DNA from: Candidatus Hodarchaeota archaeon
Lineage (GTDB): Archaea > Asgardarchaeota > Heimdallarchaeia > Hodarchaeales > Hodarchaeaceae
Assembly (NCBI GenBank): GCA_016839665.1
Contig: JAEOTU010000024.1
Location: 1-8,632, forward strand
DNA length: 8,632 bases
Direction of reading: 5' to 3'
Below the pieces are notes generated by a model that did no database searches, was not told where the DNA came from, and worked only from the letters and a program-made list of their open reading frames with translations. This document shows, piece after piece, positions 1-5,932 of the stretch. Position 1 is the first letter of the stretch. Every line of letters begins with the position of its first letter. The translations under genes and the position numbers were made by a program.

Positions 1-416
1 CATCACAACGGGCACGGTCTGAAGTCTTTCGAGAAGGATTTGTGGCAAAATGTGGAGAACCCGCTGATAAATACGTGGAAGATAGCGTGATGGAAGTCAC
101 ACTAAAACAGGGGGTAATAGGAGTCCATGTAAAAATCATGCAACCTGACGCAGTGCTCCCAGATGATGCTGTTTTGATTTCTAATGTGTTTGGGAAGCCA
201 GAGGAAGAACCCGAAGAGGAAGAACCCGAAGAGGAAATCGAAGCAATAATCGCAGAGGAGGTAGGAAAGAAAACGGAAGAGGTAGAGGAACCCAAAACGG
301 AAGAAGAAGGAACAGCAGAGAGTGAAACACCAGAAGAAGAAAAAAGCACGGAGGAAGCCAGCGAATCTGCAACAGAAGATGACGAATTACTGAAAGCTGA
401 AGATTTAGAAGAGTGA
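1..416 (+). CDS. rps3: Small ribosomal subunit protein uS3 (S3), C-terminal part, 5' end outside window
   Basis: This is the C-terminal 137 residues of ribosomal protein S3, a 30S head protein lining the mRNA entry channel. The frame is open from base 3, so the gene starts to the left of the window. The match is to the archaeal S3 C-terminal domain: an Ala-Arg-Ser...Phe-Arg-Glu-Gly-Phe stretch, Gly-Glu-Pro-Ala, then Gly-Val-Ile-Gly-Val-His-Val-Lys-Ile-Met and Pro-Asp-Ala-Val-Leu-Pro-Asp. After this core comes a roughly 70-residue tail that is extremely rich in Glu, unlike the short tail of most archaeal S3 proteins. The tail begins with a perfect 15-bp tandem DNA repeat encoding EEEPE. The gene is first in the visible operon and ends 5 bp before the rpl29 ATG. 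Confidence 0.94.
   Translation, partial: SQRARSEVFREGFVAKCGEPADKYVEDSVMEVTLKQGVIGVHVKIMQPDAVLPDDAVLISNVFGKPEEEPEEEEPEEEIEAIIAEEVGKKTEEVEEPKTEEEGTAESETPEEEKSTEEASESATEDDELLKAEDLEE
201..236 (+). repeat. 15-bp tandem repeat inside the S3 acidic tail
   Basis: The 15-bp unit GAGGAAGAACCCGAA occurs at 201-215 and again without change at 216-230, followed by a partial third copy (GAGGAA, 231-236). It keeps the S3 reading frame and encodes EEEPE units. Exact identity at the DNA level suggests recent slippage or duplication that lengthened the tail. Confidence 0.85.
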
Positions 417-421
417 TAATC

Positions 422-625
422 ATGCCCATATTGCGGAAAGCTGAAATTCGTGAAATGACACCTTCAGAACGAGAGAAAAAACTGGAGGAACTAACAACGG
501 AATTGTTGACATTAAGGGGAAAAGCTAAAACTGGAGCTGTTGAATCTGCTGGACATGTACGAGAAATAAAACGAACAGTTGCACGAATCATTACAATCAA
601 TAAGGAAGAAAGCGATGAAACGTGA
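422..625 (+). CDS. rpl29: Large ribosomal subunit protein uL29 (L29)
   Basis: This encodes 67 residues of L29, a two-helix hairpin protein at the peptide exit tunnel of the 50S subunit. The N-terminus MPILRKAEIREMTPSEREKK and the following Leu-Glu-Glu-Leu...Glu-Leu-Leu-Thr-Leu-Arg stretch are typical of archaeal L29. The segment Gly-His-Val-Arg-Glu-Ile-Lys-Arg-Thr-Val-Ala-Arg-Ile is the conserved second helix. I chose the ATG at 422 rather than the in-frame GTG at 413, because 422 gives the usual family N-terminus and has GTGAT (413-417) as a Shine-Dalgarno-like element. The gene lies in the standard archaeal place between rps3 and rnp1. It overlaps rnp1 by 11 bp. No sui1 gene is inserted here, although some archaea have one at this point. 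Confidence 0.95.
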   Translation: MPILRKAEIREMTPSEREKKLEELTTELLTLRGKAKTGAVESAGHVREIKRTVARIITINKEESDET

Positions 626-902
626 CCAAGATCGCTCACCAACAGAAAAGAGCCTGTTAAAAAGTCGAGTCATCGGAAGACAATGTGAAATAAAGTACGC
701 TGGAAATATCTTTTCTGGTAGGATAGAAAACGAAACAAGAAATACTTGGAAAATAAGAACAATAAACGGATTGAAAATGATTCCAAAGGATCATGCAAAA
801 TTGCAAATTACGCTTAACAATCATCAATATGAAATAAATGGAAATCAAATGAAGGGACGCCATGAAGACCGCATCAAGCGTAGGAGAAAACGTCAATGGT
901 GA
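615..902 (+). CDS. rnp1: Ribonuclease P protein component 1 (p29/Rpp29/Pop4)
   Basis: This 95-residue protein is the archaeal RNase P subunit homologous to eukaryotic Rpp29/Pop4, an Sm-like barrel that binds RNase P RNA and aids 5' processing of pre-tRNA. Family landmarks are the early Val-Ile-Gly (19-21), the Phe-Ser-Gly-Arg-Ile-Glu-Asn-Glu-Thr-Arg-Asn-Thr strand pair (33-44), Met-Ile-Pro-Lys (55-58) and the basic end Gly-Arg-His-Glu-Asp-Arg-Ile-Lys-Arg-Arg (81-90). The ATG at 615 is preferred to an upstream TTG at 579 because AAGGAAG lies just upstream and the start overlaps the rpl29 stop, as expected for coupled translation. The position between rpl29 and rps17 is the conserved archaeal one. 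It overlaps rps17 by 7 bp. Confidence 0.92.
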   Translation: MKRDQDRSPTEKSLLKSRVIGRQCEIKYAGNIFSGRIENETRNTWKIRTINGLKMIPKDHAKLQITLNNHQYEINGNQMKGRHEDRIKRRRKRQW

Positions 903-1240
903 AAAAAAAGTACTCGAGACACATCGGAATTGCCCCAACCCCGAAAAGAACTTGTGATGATAACAATTGCCCGTATCATGGCACACTCTCAGTTCGGGGA
1001 CGAATAATGGAAACAGAAGTGGTATCAGATCGAATGGATAAAACAGTGACAGTACAACAGTCATTCCTAAAGCAAGTAAGAAAATATAAACGCTATGGCA
1101 GGTCTACCACACGCATGCACGCTCATAATCCACCCTGTATAGAGGCTAAAACAGGCGATCGAGTACGAATTGGTGAGTGTAAACCCCTATCGAAAACAGT
1201 TTCTTTTGTCGTAATTGAGAAACTAGAAGAAGGAGAGTGA
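896..1240 (+). CDS. rps17: Small ribosomal subunit protein uS17 (S17)
   Basis: This encodes 114 residues of S17, an OB-fold primary 16S rRNA-binding protein of the 30S body. It is the archaeal/eukaryotic form: Cys20-Asp-Asp-Asn-Asn-Cys25-Pro-Tyr-His28-Gly near the N-terminus, Gly-Arg-Ile (35-37), Ser-Asp-Arg-Met-Asp-Lys-Thr-Val (44-51), and the hallmark Met-His-Ala-His-Asn-Pro-Pro-Cys (74-81). It ends with [12 protein letters not shown]. The ATG at 896 overlaps the rnp1 stop by 7 bp, with a GGAG element just upstream at about 882. The stop is followed 4 bp later by rpl14. Confidence 0.97.
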   Translation: MVKKKYSRHIGIAPTPKRTCDDNNCPYHGTLSVRGRIMETEVVSDRMDKTVTVQQSFLKQVRKYKRYGRSTTRMHAHNPPCIEAKTGDRVRIGECKPLSKTVSFVVIEKLEEGE

Positions 1241-1244
1241 GAGA

Positions 1245-1661
1245 ATGAAGAAAAGACGGTCACTCAGACTGATAACACGACGAATAACACGAGCATTACC
1301 AACTGGAGCAAACATTCAGGTAGCAGATAACTCAGGAGCCAGAAGAATCCAAATTATCAGTGTGAAAGGCCATAGTACACGATTAACACGACTCCCAGCG
1401 GCAAAAGTCGGGGATATGATAGTATGCTCAGTAAAGAAAGGCACTCCAAAACTCCGACGACAAATTGTCCACGCAGTGGTCATCAGACAGAAAAAACCCT
1501 ATAAAAGAGCAGATGGAAGTTGGGTTTTCTTCGAAGATAATGCTGTAGTCATAACAAATGAAAATGGGGAGCCTCGGGGAAGTGAAATTCGAGGAACAGT
1601 GTCAAAAGAAGCAGCTGACGCGTGGCCACGAATCGCTAGTGCCGCAAGAATTATTTCCTGA
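1245..1661 (+). CDS. rpl14: Large ribosomal subunit protein uL14 (L14)
   Basis: This encodes 138 residues of L14, a beta-barrel 50S protein at the subunit interface that contacts 16S rRNA. It shows the family core Gln-Val-Ala-Asp-Asn-Ser-Gly-Ala-Arg (25-33), Ala-Lys-Val-Gly-Asp-Met-Ile (53-59), the Lys-Lys-Gly-Thr-Pro segment (64-68), Phe-Glu-Asp-Asn-Ala-Val-Val-Ile (96-103) and a C-terminal Ile-Arg-Gly-Thr-Val-Ser-Lys-Glu (115-122). The archaeal-type N-terminal extension before the core is present and basic. AAGGAGAGTGAG just ahead of the ATG is a good ribosome binding site, partly inside the rps17 stop region. The length is normal for archaea. Confidence 0.97.
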   Translation: MKKRRSLRLITRRITRALPTGANIQVADNSGARRIQIISVKGHSTRLTRLPAAKVGDMIVCSVKKGTPKLRRQIVHAVVIRQKKPYKRADGSWVFFEDNAVVITNENGEPRGSEIRGTVSKEAADAWPRIASAARIIS

Positions 1662-1677
1662 GAAGGACGAGTGGAAA

Positions 1678-2112
1678 ATGGGTTCTAAAAATAAAACGCG
1701 CAATCCAGCGAAACAAAGGAAGCAAATATATACCGCAAGCTCTTTCCATCGGTCAAAACGACTCTCTGCACGATTATCCAAAGATCTACGCAAAAAATAC
1801 AGTGTGAAAAAGATGCCAGTCCGAACAGGGGATGTCGTGTACATCACAACGGGTGATTTCGTAGGAACTGAAGGCAAAGTACTCACCGTGGATTATAGGA
1901 AACAACGCTTGTCGGTAGACGGAATCTCAAGAGAAAAAGCGGACAAATCAAAAGTGATGTACCCCATTCACACATCTAATGTAGTCATCCGACGGTTTGG
2001 GAAAGTAGACAGATCACGAAAGAAAATTCTGGAAAGACGAGCAAAAATGGCCCTCGAAATCGAAGCGGAAGACATTAGCGAAGAAGAAATAGAAGCGCTA
2101 GAAGAAGAATAG
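1678..2112 (+). CDS. rpl24: Large ribosomal subunit protein uL24 (L24)
   Basis: This encodes 144 residues of L24, an early-assembly 23S rRNA-binding protein near the exit tunnel. The N-terminus Lys-Thr-Arg-Asn-Pro-Ala-Lys-Gln-Arg-Lys (6-15), the Leu-Ser-Ala-Arg-Leu-Ser-Lys-Asp-Leu-Arg block (29-38), and a KOW motif (about 47-74, Val-Arg-Thr-Gly-Asp...Gly-Thr-Glu-Gly-Lys-Val) identify the archaeal form. So does the Tyr-Pro-Ile-His-Thr-Ser-Asn-Val segment (95-102). The frame is open further upstream, to 1558 inside rpl14, but the ATG at 1678 gives the normal N-terminus. The last 20 residues form an acidic tail, longer than in many homologues. The gene starts 16 bp after the rpl14 stop. Confidence 0.95.
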   Translation: MGSKNKTRNPAKQRKQIYTASSFHRSKRLSARLSKDLRKKYSVKKMPVRTGDVVYITTGDFVGTEGKVLTVDYRKQRLSVDGISREKADKSKVMYPIHTSNVVIRRFGKVDRSRKKILERRAKMALEIEAEDISEEEIEALEEE

Positions 2113-2126
2113 AGGATAGGAAAGCA

Positions 2127-2903
2127 ATGGGCAGTAAAGGAAGTTCACGACATAGGAAACGGTTAAACGCCCCGATCACGTATCCCATCAAACGGAAACA
2201 CGGAACCTTCACAATAAGACCATATCCGACCCGAGGGAAAGACGAATCCTCAATCCCTCTAGGAATTGTCATGAGAGAAATATTAGGATATGCGAAAACT
2301 CTAAACGAAGTGAAAAAAATCCTTACCAGGAAACTTGTAAAAGTCGATGGGAAAATTGAAACTGATTATAAATTTGGCCTAGGGCTGATGGATATTCTAG
2401 AAATCCCAAAAACAGAAGAATACTTCCGATTAACACCCTATCGAGGAAAAAGACGACTCAAACTCCAGCCCATTACGAAGGATAAGGCTCATTTAAAGAT
2501 TCTACGCATTCTAAAGAAACAAAGCATCAAAGGGGGATTAATTCAATTAACATTCCACGATGGACGAAATCATGCACTAAATCCAGAAGAAGAACAAGAA
2601 ATACCTATAGCAGAGTTTTCAGAGAAAGACAGCGTCATTTTCAACCTAGAAACGAAAACAATTGAAGAACACTATCCATTCGTAGTTAACAACACAGCAC
2701 TAATCATGGGAGGACACAATATCGGACAAGTAGGACAAATCCTAGAAATTGAAGTGCAAAGCGGACAACAAATGCGCACAGTCGTACTAAAGACAGAAGA
2801 GGGAGAAATAAAGACAGTAGATGGAAACATTTTCATCATTGGCCGCGAAGAACCAGTCATAGAAATACCAACCGAAACAGGAGACACACCAGATGAGACG
2901 TAG
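2127..2903 (+). CDS. rps4e: Small ribosomal subunit protein eS4 (S4e)
   Basis: This encodes 258 residues of S4e, found only in archaea and eukaryotes. It starts with the usual basic N-terminus (about 1-30, Ser-Ser-Arg-His-Arg-Lys-Arg-Leu-Asn-Ala-Pro). An S4-type RNA-binding domain follows (about 40-95, Arg-Lys-Leu-Val-Lys-Val-Asp-Gly-Lys). The S4e central domain comes next, with Asp145-Gly-Arg-Asn. Last is a KOW-like C-terminal region (about 190-235, Gly-Gly-His-Asn-Ile-Gly-Gln-Val-Gly). An acidic tail of about 18 residues ends the protein. GAGGATAGG ahead of the ATG is the likely ribosome binding site. The gene begins 14 bp after rpl24 and overlaps rpl5 by 11 bp. Confidence 0.97.
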   Translation: MGSKGSSRHRKRLNAPITYPIKRKHGTFTIRPYPTRGKDESSIPLGIVMREILGYAKTLNEVKKILTRKLVKVDGKIETDYKFGLGLMDILEIPKTEEYFRLTPYRGKRRLKLQPITKDKAHLKILRILKKQSIKGGLIQLTFHDGRNHALNPEEEQEIPIAEFSEKDSVIFNLETKTIEEHYPFVVNNTALIMGGHNIGQVGQILEIEVQSGQQMRTVVLKTEEGEIKTVDGNIFIIGREEPVIEIPTETGDTPDET

Positions 2904-3495
2904 GGGAAGAGTACTCCCAGAAGAAGATGTAGAGAAGGAACCAGTACCACTGACCGAAGCCGAAAAAGCTTTCGTCAAGGAGTGGGAAGCACAACCAATG
3001 CGAAAACCACGCATTCTGAAGGTATGTGTGAACTTTTCGGTAGGGTCATCAGGACCAAAACTAGAAAAAGCTCGTACACTGTGTGAACGAATTACTAATC
3101 AAATACCCGCAAACGGGAGAGCCAAAGAATCGGTAAGAGGATTTGGAATAAGAAAACACGAACCCATAGCGGTGTTCTCAACCCTAAGAGGAGAAAATGC
3201 CCAAGAATTTCTGAAAAAAACGTTTTGGGCAGTCGAGGACAGAGTGAAACGCAGGAATTTTGATACCCACGGAAACCTCTCGTTTGGACTAGATGAACAC
3301 CTAAAATTACCAAATATCAGATTTGACCCACAAATTGGGGTGCATGGATTTGATACGACGATCATCCTGGAAAGACCAGGTTATCGCACAAATCGGAGGA
3401 GAGTACGATCAAATAAGATTCCAACAAGGCATAAAATAACCAAGGAAGAAGGAATCGCTTTTTTCAAACACACCTATAATCTAATGGTCGAATAA
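2893..3495 (+). CDS. rpl5: Large ribosomal subunit protein uL5 (L5)
   Basis: This encodes 200 residues of L5, which binds 5S rRNA in the central protuberance of the 50S subunit. Core signatures run from Met36 (Met-Arg-Lys-Pro-Arg-Ile) through [10 protein letters not shown] (83-92) and Thr-Leu-Arg-Gly-Glu (97-101). They continue with Phe-Asp-Pro-Gln-Ile-Gly-Val-His-Gly (144-152) and Leu-Glu-Arg-Pro-Gly-Tyr-Arg (159-165). The ATG at 2893 gives a 35-residue N-terminal extension with AGGAG 9 nt upstream, and the start overlaps the rps4e stop by 11 bp. The alternative ATG at 2998 also has a GGAG-like element and would give a core-only protein. I prefer 2893 because of the operon overlap and because residues 20-35 look like an L5 lead-in helix. 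Confidence 0.95.
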   Translation: MRRRGRVLPEEDVEKEPVPLTEAEKAFVKEWEAQPMRKPRILKVCVNFSVGSSGPKLEKARTLCERITNQIPANGRAKESVRGFGIRKHEPIAVFSTLRGENAQEFLKKTFWAVEDRVKRRNFDTHGNLSFGLDEHLKLPNIRFDPQIGVHGFDTTIILERPGYRTNRRRVRSNKIPTRHKITKEEGIAFFKHTYNLMVE

Positions 3496-3497
3496 CA

Positions 3498-3656
3498 ATG
3501 CAAAAAATGCCAGAAACACAAAAGAAATTCGGGAAAGGAACTCGCACCTGTCGAAGATGTGGGACACATAGAGCAATTATCCGAAAATACGGACTGTACA
3601 TCTGTCGACGGTGTATTCGAGAGATCGCAAAAGACCTAGGTTTTAGAAAATATTGA
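3498..3656 (+). CDS. rps14: Small ribosomal subunit protein uS14 (S14), zinc-ribbon form
   Basis: This small gene encodes 52 residues of S14, a late-assembling 30S head protein. It shows the full zinc-binding set Cys18-x2-Cys21 and Cys36-x2-Cys39, with the conserved [10 protein letters not shown] and [11 protein letters not shown] segments. It ends with the typical Leu-Gly-Phe-Arg-Lys-Tyr. The start ATG at 3498 is 2 bp after the rpl5 stop. A second ATG at 3507 would shorten it by three residues, and neither has a strong ribosome binding site, so coupling to rpl5 is likely. The stop overlaps the TTG start of the next gene (TTGA). It is the last ribosomal gene in the block. Confidence 0.96.
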   Translation: MQKMPETQKKFGKGTRTCRRCGTHRAIIRKYGLYICRRCIREIAKDLGFRKY

Positions 3657-4528
3657 CCGCAAGACGAACACCCTTTCAGAAAGCCAAACAAGCGATCATA
3701 GACCAAAAACTACTACCGCAGGAATATATTGCATTACTCCCACGACGCTGGAAACGCGTAGGCCAAGTGGGAATTTTTGAATTACATCCACACCTGTTAG
3801 AATGGAAGGAGGAAATAGGAGAAACATATCTGACCTATTTACCAGAACTGAGAACAACCACACACAAAGTAGGCACAACAACTTCTTTCACCAGAAAACC
3901 ATCTTATGAAATCCTAGCTGGCGAGAAAAATACTGTCACCCTGCACAAAGAACTCGGCTGTAAATTCTGGATAGATGCACTAAAATTAACATTCTCCAAT
4001 GGAAACCATGCAGAAAGACAACGCATGATAAGAGTGAGTACAGACCACGAACAAATAATCGATATGTTCGCCTGTGTAGGCAATCTGTCCCTACCAATCG
4101 CTGTCCATCATGCATCAACGAAGGTCATTGGCATTGAAATTAATCCCTATGCATACAAGTTTCTCGAGAAAAATATCCAAGAAAATAATCTGACCAACCA
4201 ATACCAGGCAATTCTCGGAGATAATCGGGAGAAGACCCCCCAGAACTGGGCAAATCGAGTCATCATGGGATATTTTACCATAGACAAATCCCAACTAACC
4301 GCCGCACTTGCCAGCTTGCAGCACCAAAAAGGAGGAACTATTCACACTCATGGATTAGAGGGATCACAACAAGCCAATGAGATGCAGGGAGAACTTAAGA
4401 CAATCATCCAAGAATCATTCCCTCATTTTAAAGTGAAATCAATGCAGACACGAATTATCAAATCGGTCGCACCAGGTGTCAACCATTTTGTCAAGGATTT
4501 CGAAATAAAGACTACTGAACTCCGCTAA
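3653..4528 (+). CDS. taw2: tRNA(Phe) wyosine-pathway 3-amino-3-carboxypropyltransferase, Taw2/TYW2-like (Trm5/TYW2 family)
   Basis: This 291-residue protein has the Trm5/TYW2 Rossmann-type SAM-binding fold. TYW2/Taw2 enzymes transfer the 3-amino-3-carboxypropyl group of SAM to 4-demethylwyosine at position 37 of tRNA-Phe. Visible motifs are Phe-Ser-Asn-Gly-Asn-His-Ala-Glu-Arg (114-122), motif I Asp-Met-Phe-Ala-Cys-Val-Gly (137-143), and Gly-Ile-Glu-Ile-Asn-Pro-Tyr-Ala-Tyr (160-168). Gly-Asp-Asn-Arg-Glu (189-193) and Arg-Val-Ile-Met-Gly-Tyr (202-207) follow. The Met-Gly-Tyr rather than Met-Asn-Leu-Pro, and the Gly-Gly-Thr-Ile-His-Thr-His strand (227-233), point to Taw2 rather than the methylase Trm5. 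Motif I has Cys where Gly is usual. The only good start is a TTG overlapping the rps14 stop. It is probably transcribed with the ribosomal genes, and the next gene converges on it. Confidence 0.85.
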   Translation: MTARRTPFQKAKQAIIDQKLLPQEYIALLPRRWKRVGQVGIFELHPHLLEWKEEIGETYLTYLPELRTTTHKVGTTTSFTRKPSYEILAGEKNTVTLHKELGCKFWIDALKLTFSNGNHAERQRMIRVSTDHEQIIDMFACVGNLSLPIAVHHASTKVIGIEINPYAYKFLEKNIQENNLTNQYQAILGDNREKTPQNWANRVIMGYFTIDKSQLTAALASLQHQKGGTIHTHGLEGSQQANEMQGELKTIIQESFPHFKVKSMQTRIIKSVAPGVNHFVKDFEIKTTELR

Positions 4529-4538
4529 GAAAAACCCA
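4529..4538 (-). terminator. Possible oligo-T terminator of the membrane protein gene
   Basis: Read on the minus strand, the bases just after the stop codon are GTGGGTTTTTCTTAG, with a run of five T then CTT. Short T-rich tracts directly after a stop are a common archaeal termination signal. The 10-bp gap to the convergent taw2 stop leaves no room for anything longer. The call rests on the T-run only; no hairpin is seen. Confidence 0.3.
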
Positions 4539-4973
4539 CTACTTACTCCTAATCCACAAAAATAGATTAATACCCAAAAGACTAATTAGAGCAAACAACC
4601 AAACTCCCAAGAGTATTAATCCCCAAAGATTAACTGAAGATGATATTATCCCTTGTTGGATATAATATCGAATATTTGCATCTAAATCCCAAACCTGGTA
4701 TAGGCTTAATATAACAAGGATGATAAGGATAATGAAACCAAGAGCGAAACCAGACATAATGTTCGCCTGAGACTTCCAGAACAAGACTATGACTCCTGTG
4801 ATAATGGTTATCAGAGTAATGAAAATAAGAACAATACTCATAAACTGAAACGGAGAGTACCAACATTTACCGCCAATGGTCCAAAAATTCAATCCGTAGA
4901 ATAATGATATTAGTCCTAGAGCTAGTAAATATAGACTAGTGATATGCATTCGATATGCAGGTAATTTAACCAT
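4539..4973 (-). CDS. Small integral membrane protein with four predicted transmembrane helices, function unknown
   Basis: I do not recognise this gene. The 144-residue product has four long hydrophobic stretches: about residues 10-30, 43-66, 73-95 and 115-138. Short charged loops (Lys-Ser-Gln; Trp-Asp-Leu-Asp-Ala-Asn) lie between them, and it ends with Arg-Ser-Lys, so it should sit in the cell membrane with no large soluble domain. The ATG at 4973 is preceded by a strong AGGAG (5-nt spacer). The frame also stays open to an ATG at 5012, which would add 13 polar residues and is the alternative start. A TATA-like box at 5071-5081 lies ahead of it. It converges on taw2 with a 10-bp gap. The Ile/Leu-rich, A/T-rich makeup is ordinary for a membrane protein. 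Confidence 0.65.
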   Translation of the reverse strand: MVKLPAYRMHITSLYLLALGLISLFYGLNFWTIGGKCWYSPFQFMSIVLIFITLITIITGVIVLFWKSQANIMSGFALGFIILIILVILSLYQVWDLDANIRYYIQQGIISSSVNLWGLILLGVWLFALISLLGINLFLWIRSK

Positions 4974-5045
4974 AACTTCTCCTATTCGTGAATTATTTCT
5001 CATTTCAGTCATAGTTTATCTATCCACACATATATTGAGACTTCA

Positions 5046-5067
5046 TTTAGCTTTCTGATGTGCTAAC
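5046..5067. promoter_or_regulatory. Inverted repeat TTTAGC-N10-GCTAAC, candidate operator
   Basis: TTTAGC (5046-5051) and GCTAAC (5062-5067) form an imperfect dyad with five perfectly paired bases per arm, spaced 10 bp apart. The dyad covers the place where transcription of the minus-strand membrane protein gene would start if the TATA-like box at 5071-5081 is used. A related dyad lies at 6367-6386. Function as a repressor site is inferred. Confidence 0.35.
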
Positions 5068-5070
5068 CTG

Positions 5071-5081
5071 AAATATATAAG
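5071..5081. promoter_or_regulatory. TATA-like box, possibly used in both directions
   Basis: The sequence AAATATATAAG reads CTTATATATTT on the minus strand, close to the archaeal TATA box. On the minus strand it would place a transcription start near 5050, about 77 nt ahead of the membrane protein ATG at 4973 (38 nt from the alternative at 5012). Its TATATA centre is symmetric, so it may also serve the plus-strand gene at 5176, though the leader would then be about 75 nt. Confidence 0.5.
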
Positions 5082-5105
5082 ATATGATCCGATTAATTTC
5101 AACAA

Positions 5106-5117
5106 TTTTAGCTAAAA
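5106..5117. promoter_or_regulatory. 12-bp perfect palindrome TTTTAGCTAAAA, candidate operator
   Basis: TTTTAGCTAAAA is a perfect palindrome in the leader or promoter region of the gene at 5176. It contains the same TTTAGC and GCTAAA half-sites as the dyads at 5046-5067 and 6367-6386, but fused without a spacer. A regulatory role is an inference from the shared half-sites and the position. Confidence 0.3.
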
Positions 5118-5175
5118 AATCTTAATTAGAGTTCAAATTTGATATTTATGGAAGTAACCAAAATGGTGGCGTGAT

Positions 5176-5922
5176 ATGAAGGAGGTCGAATTAGTAACAA
5201 CAGGGGGAGAAACCTTCAGAGTGGACGTAAAAGCTACGATTGAGGAGGTGTACGCAGAATTACGGATACTAGAACCACCCCAGGATCATGCGCGGTTCTA
5301 TAAAGATCATAGATTTACCCCAGATCAAGAAAAGCATTATCTGGGGCTCTTGCGCATCGGAATAAATTCAGTCCCAAGATACCTGAGAGTGGAGGAGATT
5401 CTGTCATATTATACCGATCCAATTGTGTATGGGGATACTATAAAGACAATGATTCTAAGTTACCTCTTATCGGGACTAACGAATGCACAAAAAAATGAGA
5501 TGCAAACATTCAAAGGAACAACAACGTATATTGGCTATAGTGGGCATCTGAGAATAAGAGGAGATATTAGCGGGTATTTTGTATGTATGGTATATCATGA
5601 TGAGGAAGGCAATTACTCATATAAGGTAAAACTCAAATCAAAAGGAAAATGGGTGCGATGGAAGATTTGGTTCAGCTTTAAATTCGAGGATATTCTGGAA
5701 GGGGTGAAACAAATCATCCCAAAAATGGCCAAGATGCCCATTGTACACCGCTACGACGAACGCCTGATGCTCGACACCGCACGACACGACAAACGATCAA
5801 CAGAGTTTCGATGTTATAATTATGGGTGTTCTCGCCCAATATACGCCAAATACAAATGGAAATGGTTATGTCGCACCCATTTTAAGAAAACAAGGAACTC
5901 TGCAGAGAAGGAGACAAAGTAG
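5176..5922 (+). CDS. Protein with ubiquitin-like N-terminal domain (tentative) and C-terminal Cys3His zinc motif, function unknown
   Basis: I do not recognise the full-length family. Residues 1-74 follow the order of a ubiquitin-like beta-grasp fold. A beta hairpin (Val-Glu-Leu-Val-Thr-Thr-Gly-Gly-Glu-Thr-Phe-Arg-Val-Asp-Val) comes first, then a helix opening with Thr21-Ile-Glu-Glu-Val as in ubiquitin Thr-Ile-Glu-Asn-Val. Pro34-Pro35-Gln, an Arg-Phe-Tyr strand, and a closing Arg-Tyr-Leu-Arg-Val strand follow. There is no Gly-Gly end, so it would be a fixed domain, not a conjugated modifier. Residues 75-205 are unassigned. Near the C-terminus, Cys213-x4-Cys218-x13-Cys232-x2-His235 looks like a single zinc site, followed by a basic tail. 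No membrane segment is seen. GGTGGCGTGAT lies right before the ATG. The downstream gene converges with a 10-bp gap. Confidence 0.78.
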   Translation: MKEVELVTTGGETFRVDVKATIEEVYAELRILEPPQDHARFYKDHRFTPDQEKHYLGLLRIGINSVPRYLRVEEILSYYTDPIVYGDTIKTMILSYLLSGLTNAQKNEMQTFKGTTTYIGYSGHLRIRGDISGYFVCMVYHDEEGNYSYKVKLKSKGKWVRWKIWFSFKFEDILEGVKQIIPKMAKMPIVHRYDERLMLDTARHDKRSTEFRCYNYGCSRPIYAKYKWKWLCRTHFKKTRNSAEKETK

Positions 5923-5932
5923 GGCTCCTAAT

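Noticed and set aside
181..642. Long open frame on the minus strand opposite the rps3 tail and rpl29
   Set aside because: It is the complement of the low-complexity Glu-rich S3 tail and the L29 gene; the Ser/Leu/Pro-rich product has no recognisable domain and conflicts with two certain genes.
657..1064. Open frame on the minus strand opposite rnp1 and rps17
   Set aside because: It is fully covered by two clear plus-strand genes and its Phe/Ser-rich product looks like an antisense shadow.
1..1853. Identical 12-mer CATCACAACGGG at 1-12 and 1842-1853
   Set aside because: The two copies are in different coding frames of unrelated genes, single and short, with no flanking similarity.
3653..3660. 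Possible frameshift or missing start for the Taw2-like gene, since it has no ATG
   Set aside because: A TTG start overlapping the rps14 stop is a normal coupled start, and the reading frame is intact with all family motifs.
3657..4528. Search for a hidden rps8 after rps14
   Set aside because: No S8-like sequence was found in any frame; the whole stretch is filled by the Taw2-like gene.
4630..4866. Minus-strand open frame inside the membrane protein gene
   Set aside because: The overlapping frame gives four clean membrane segments and has a strong ribosome binding site; this one is His/Tyr/Ser-rich with no pattern.
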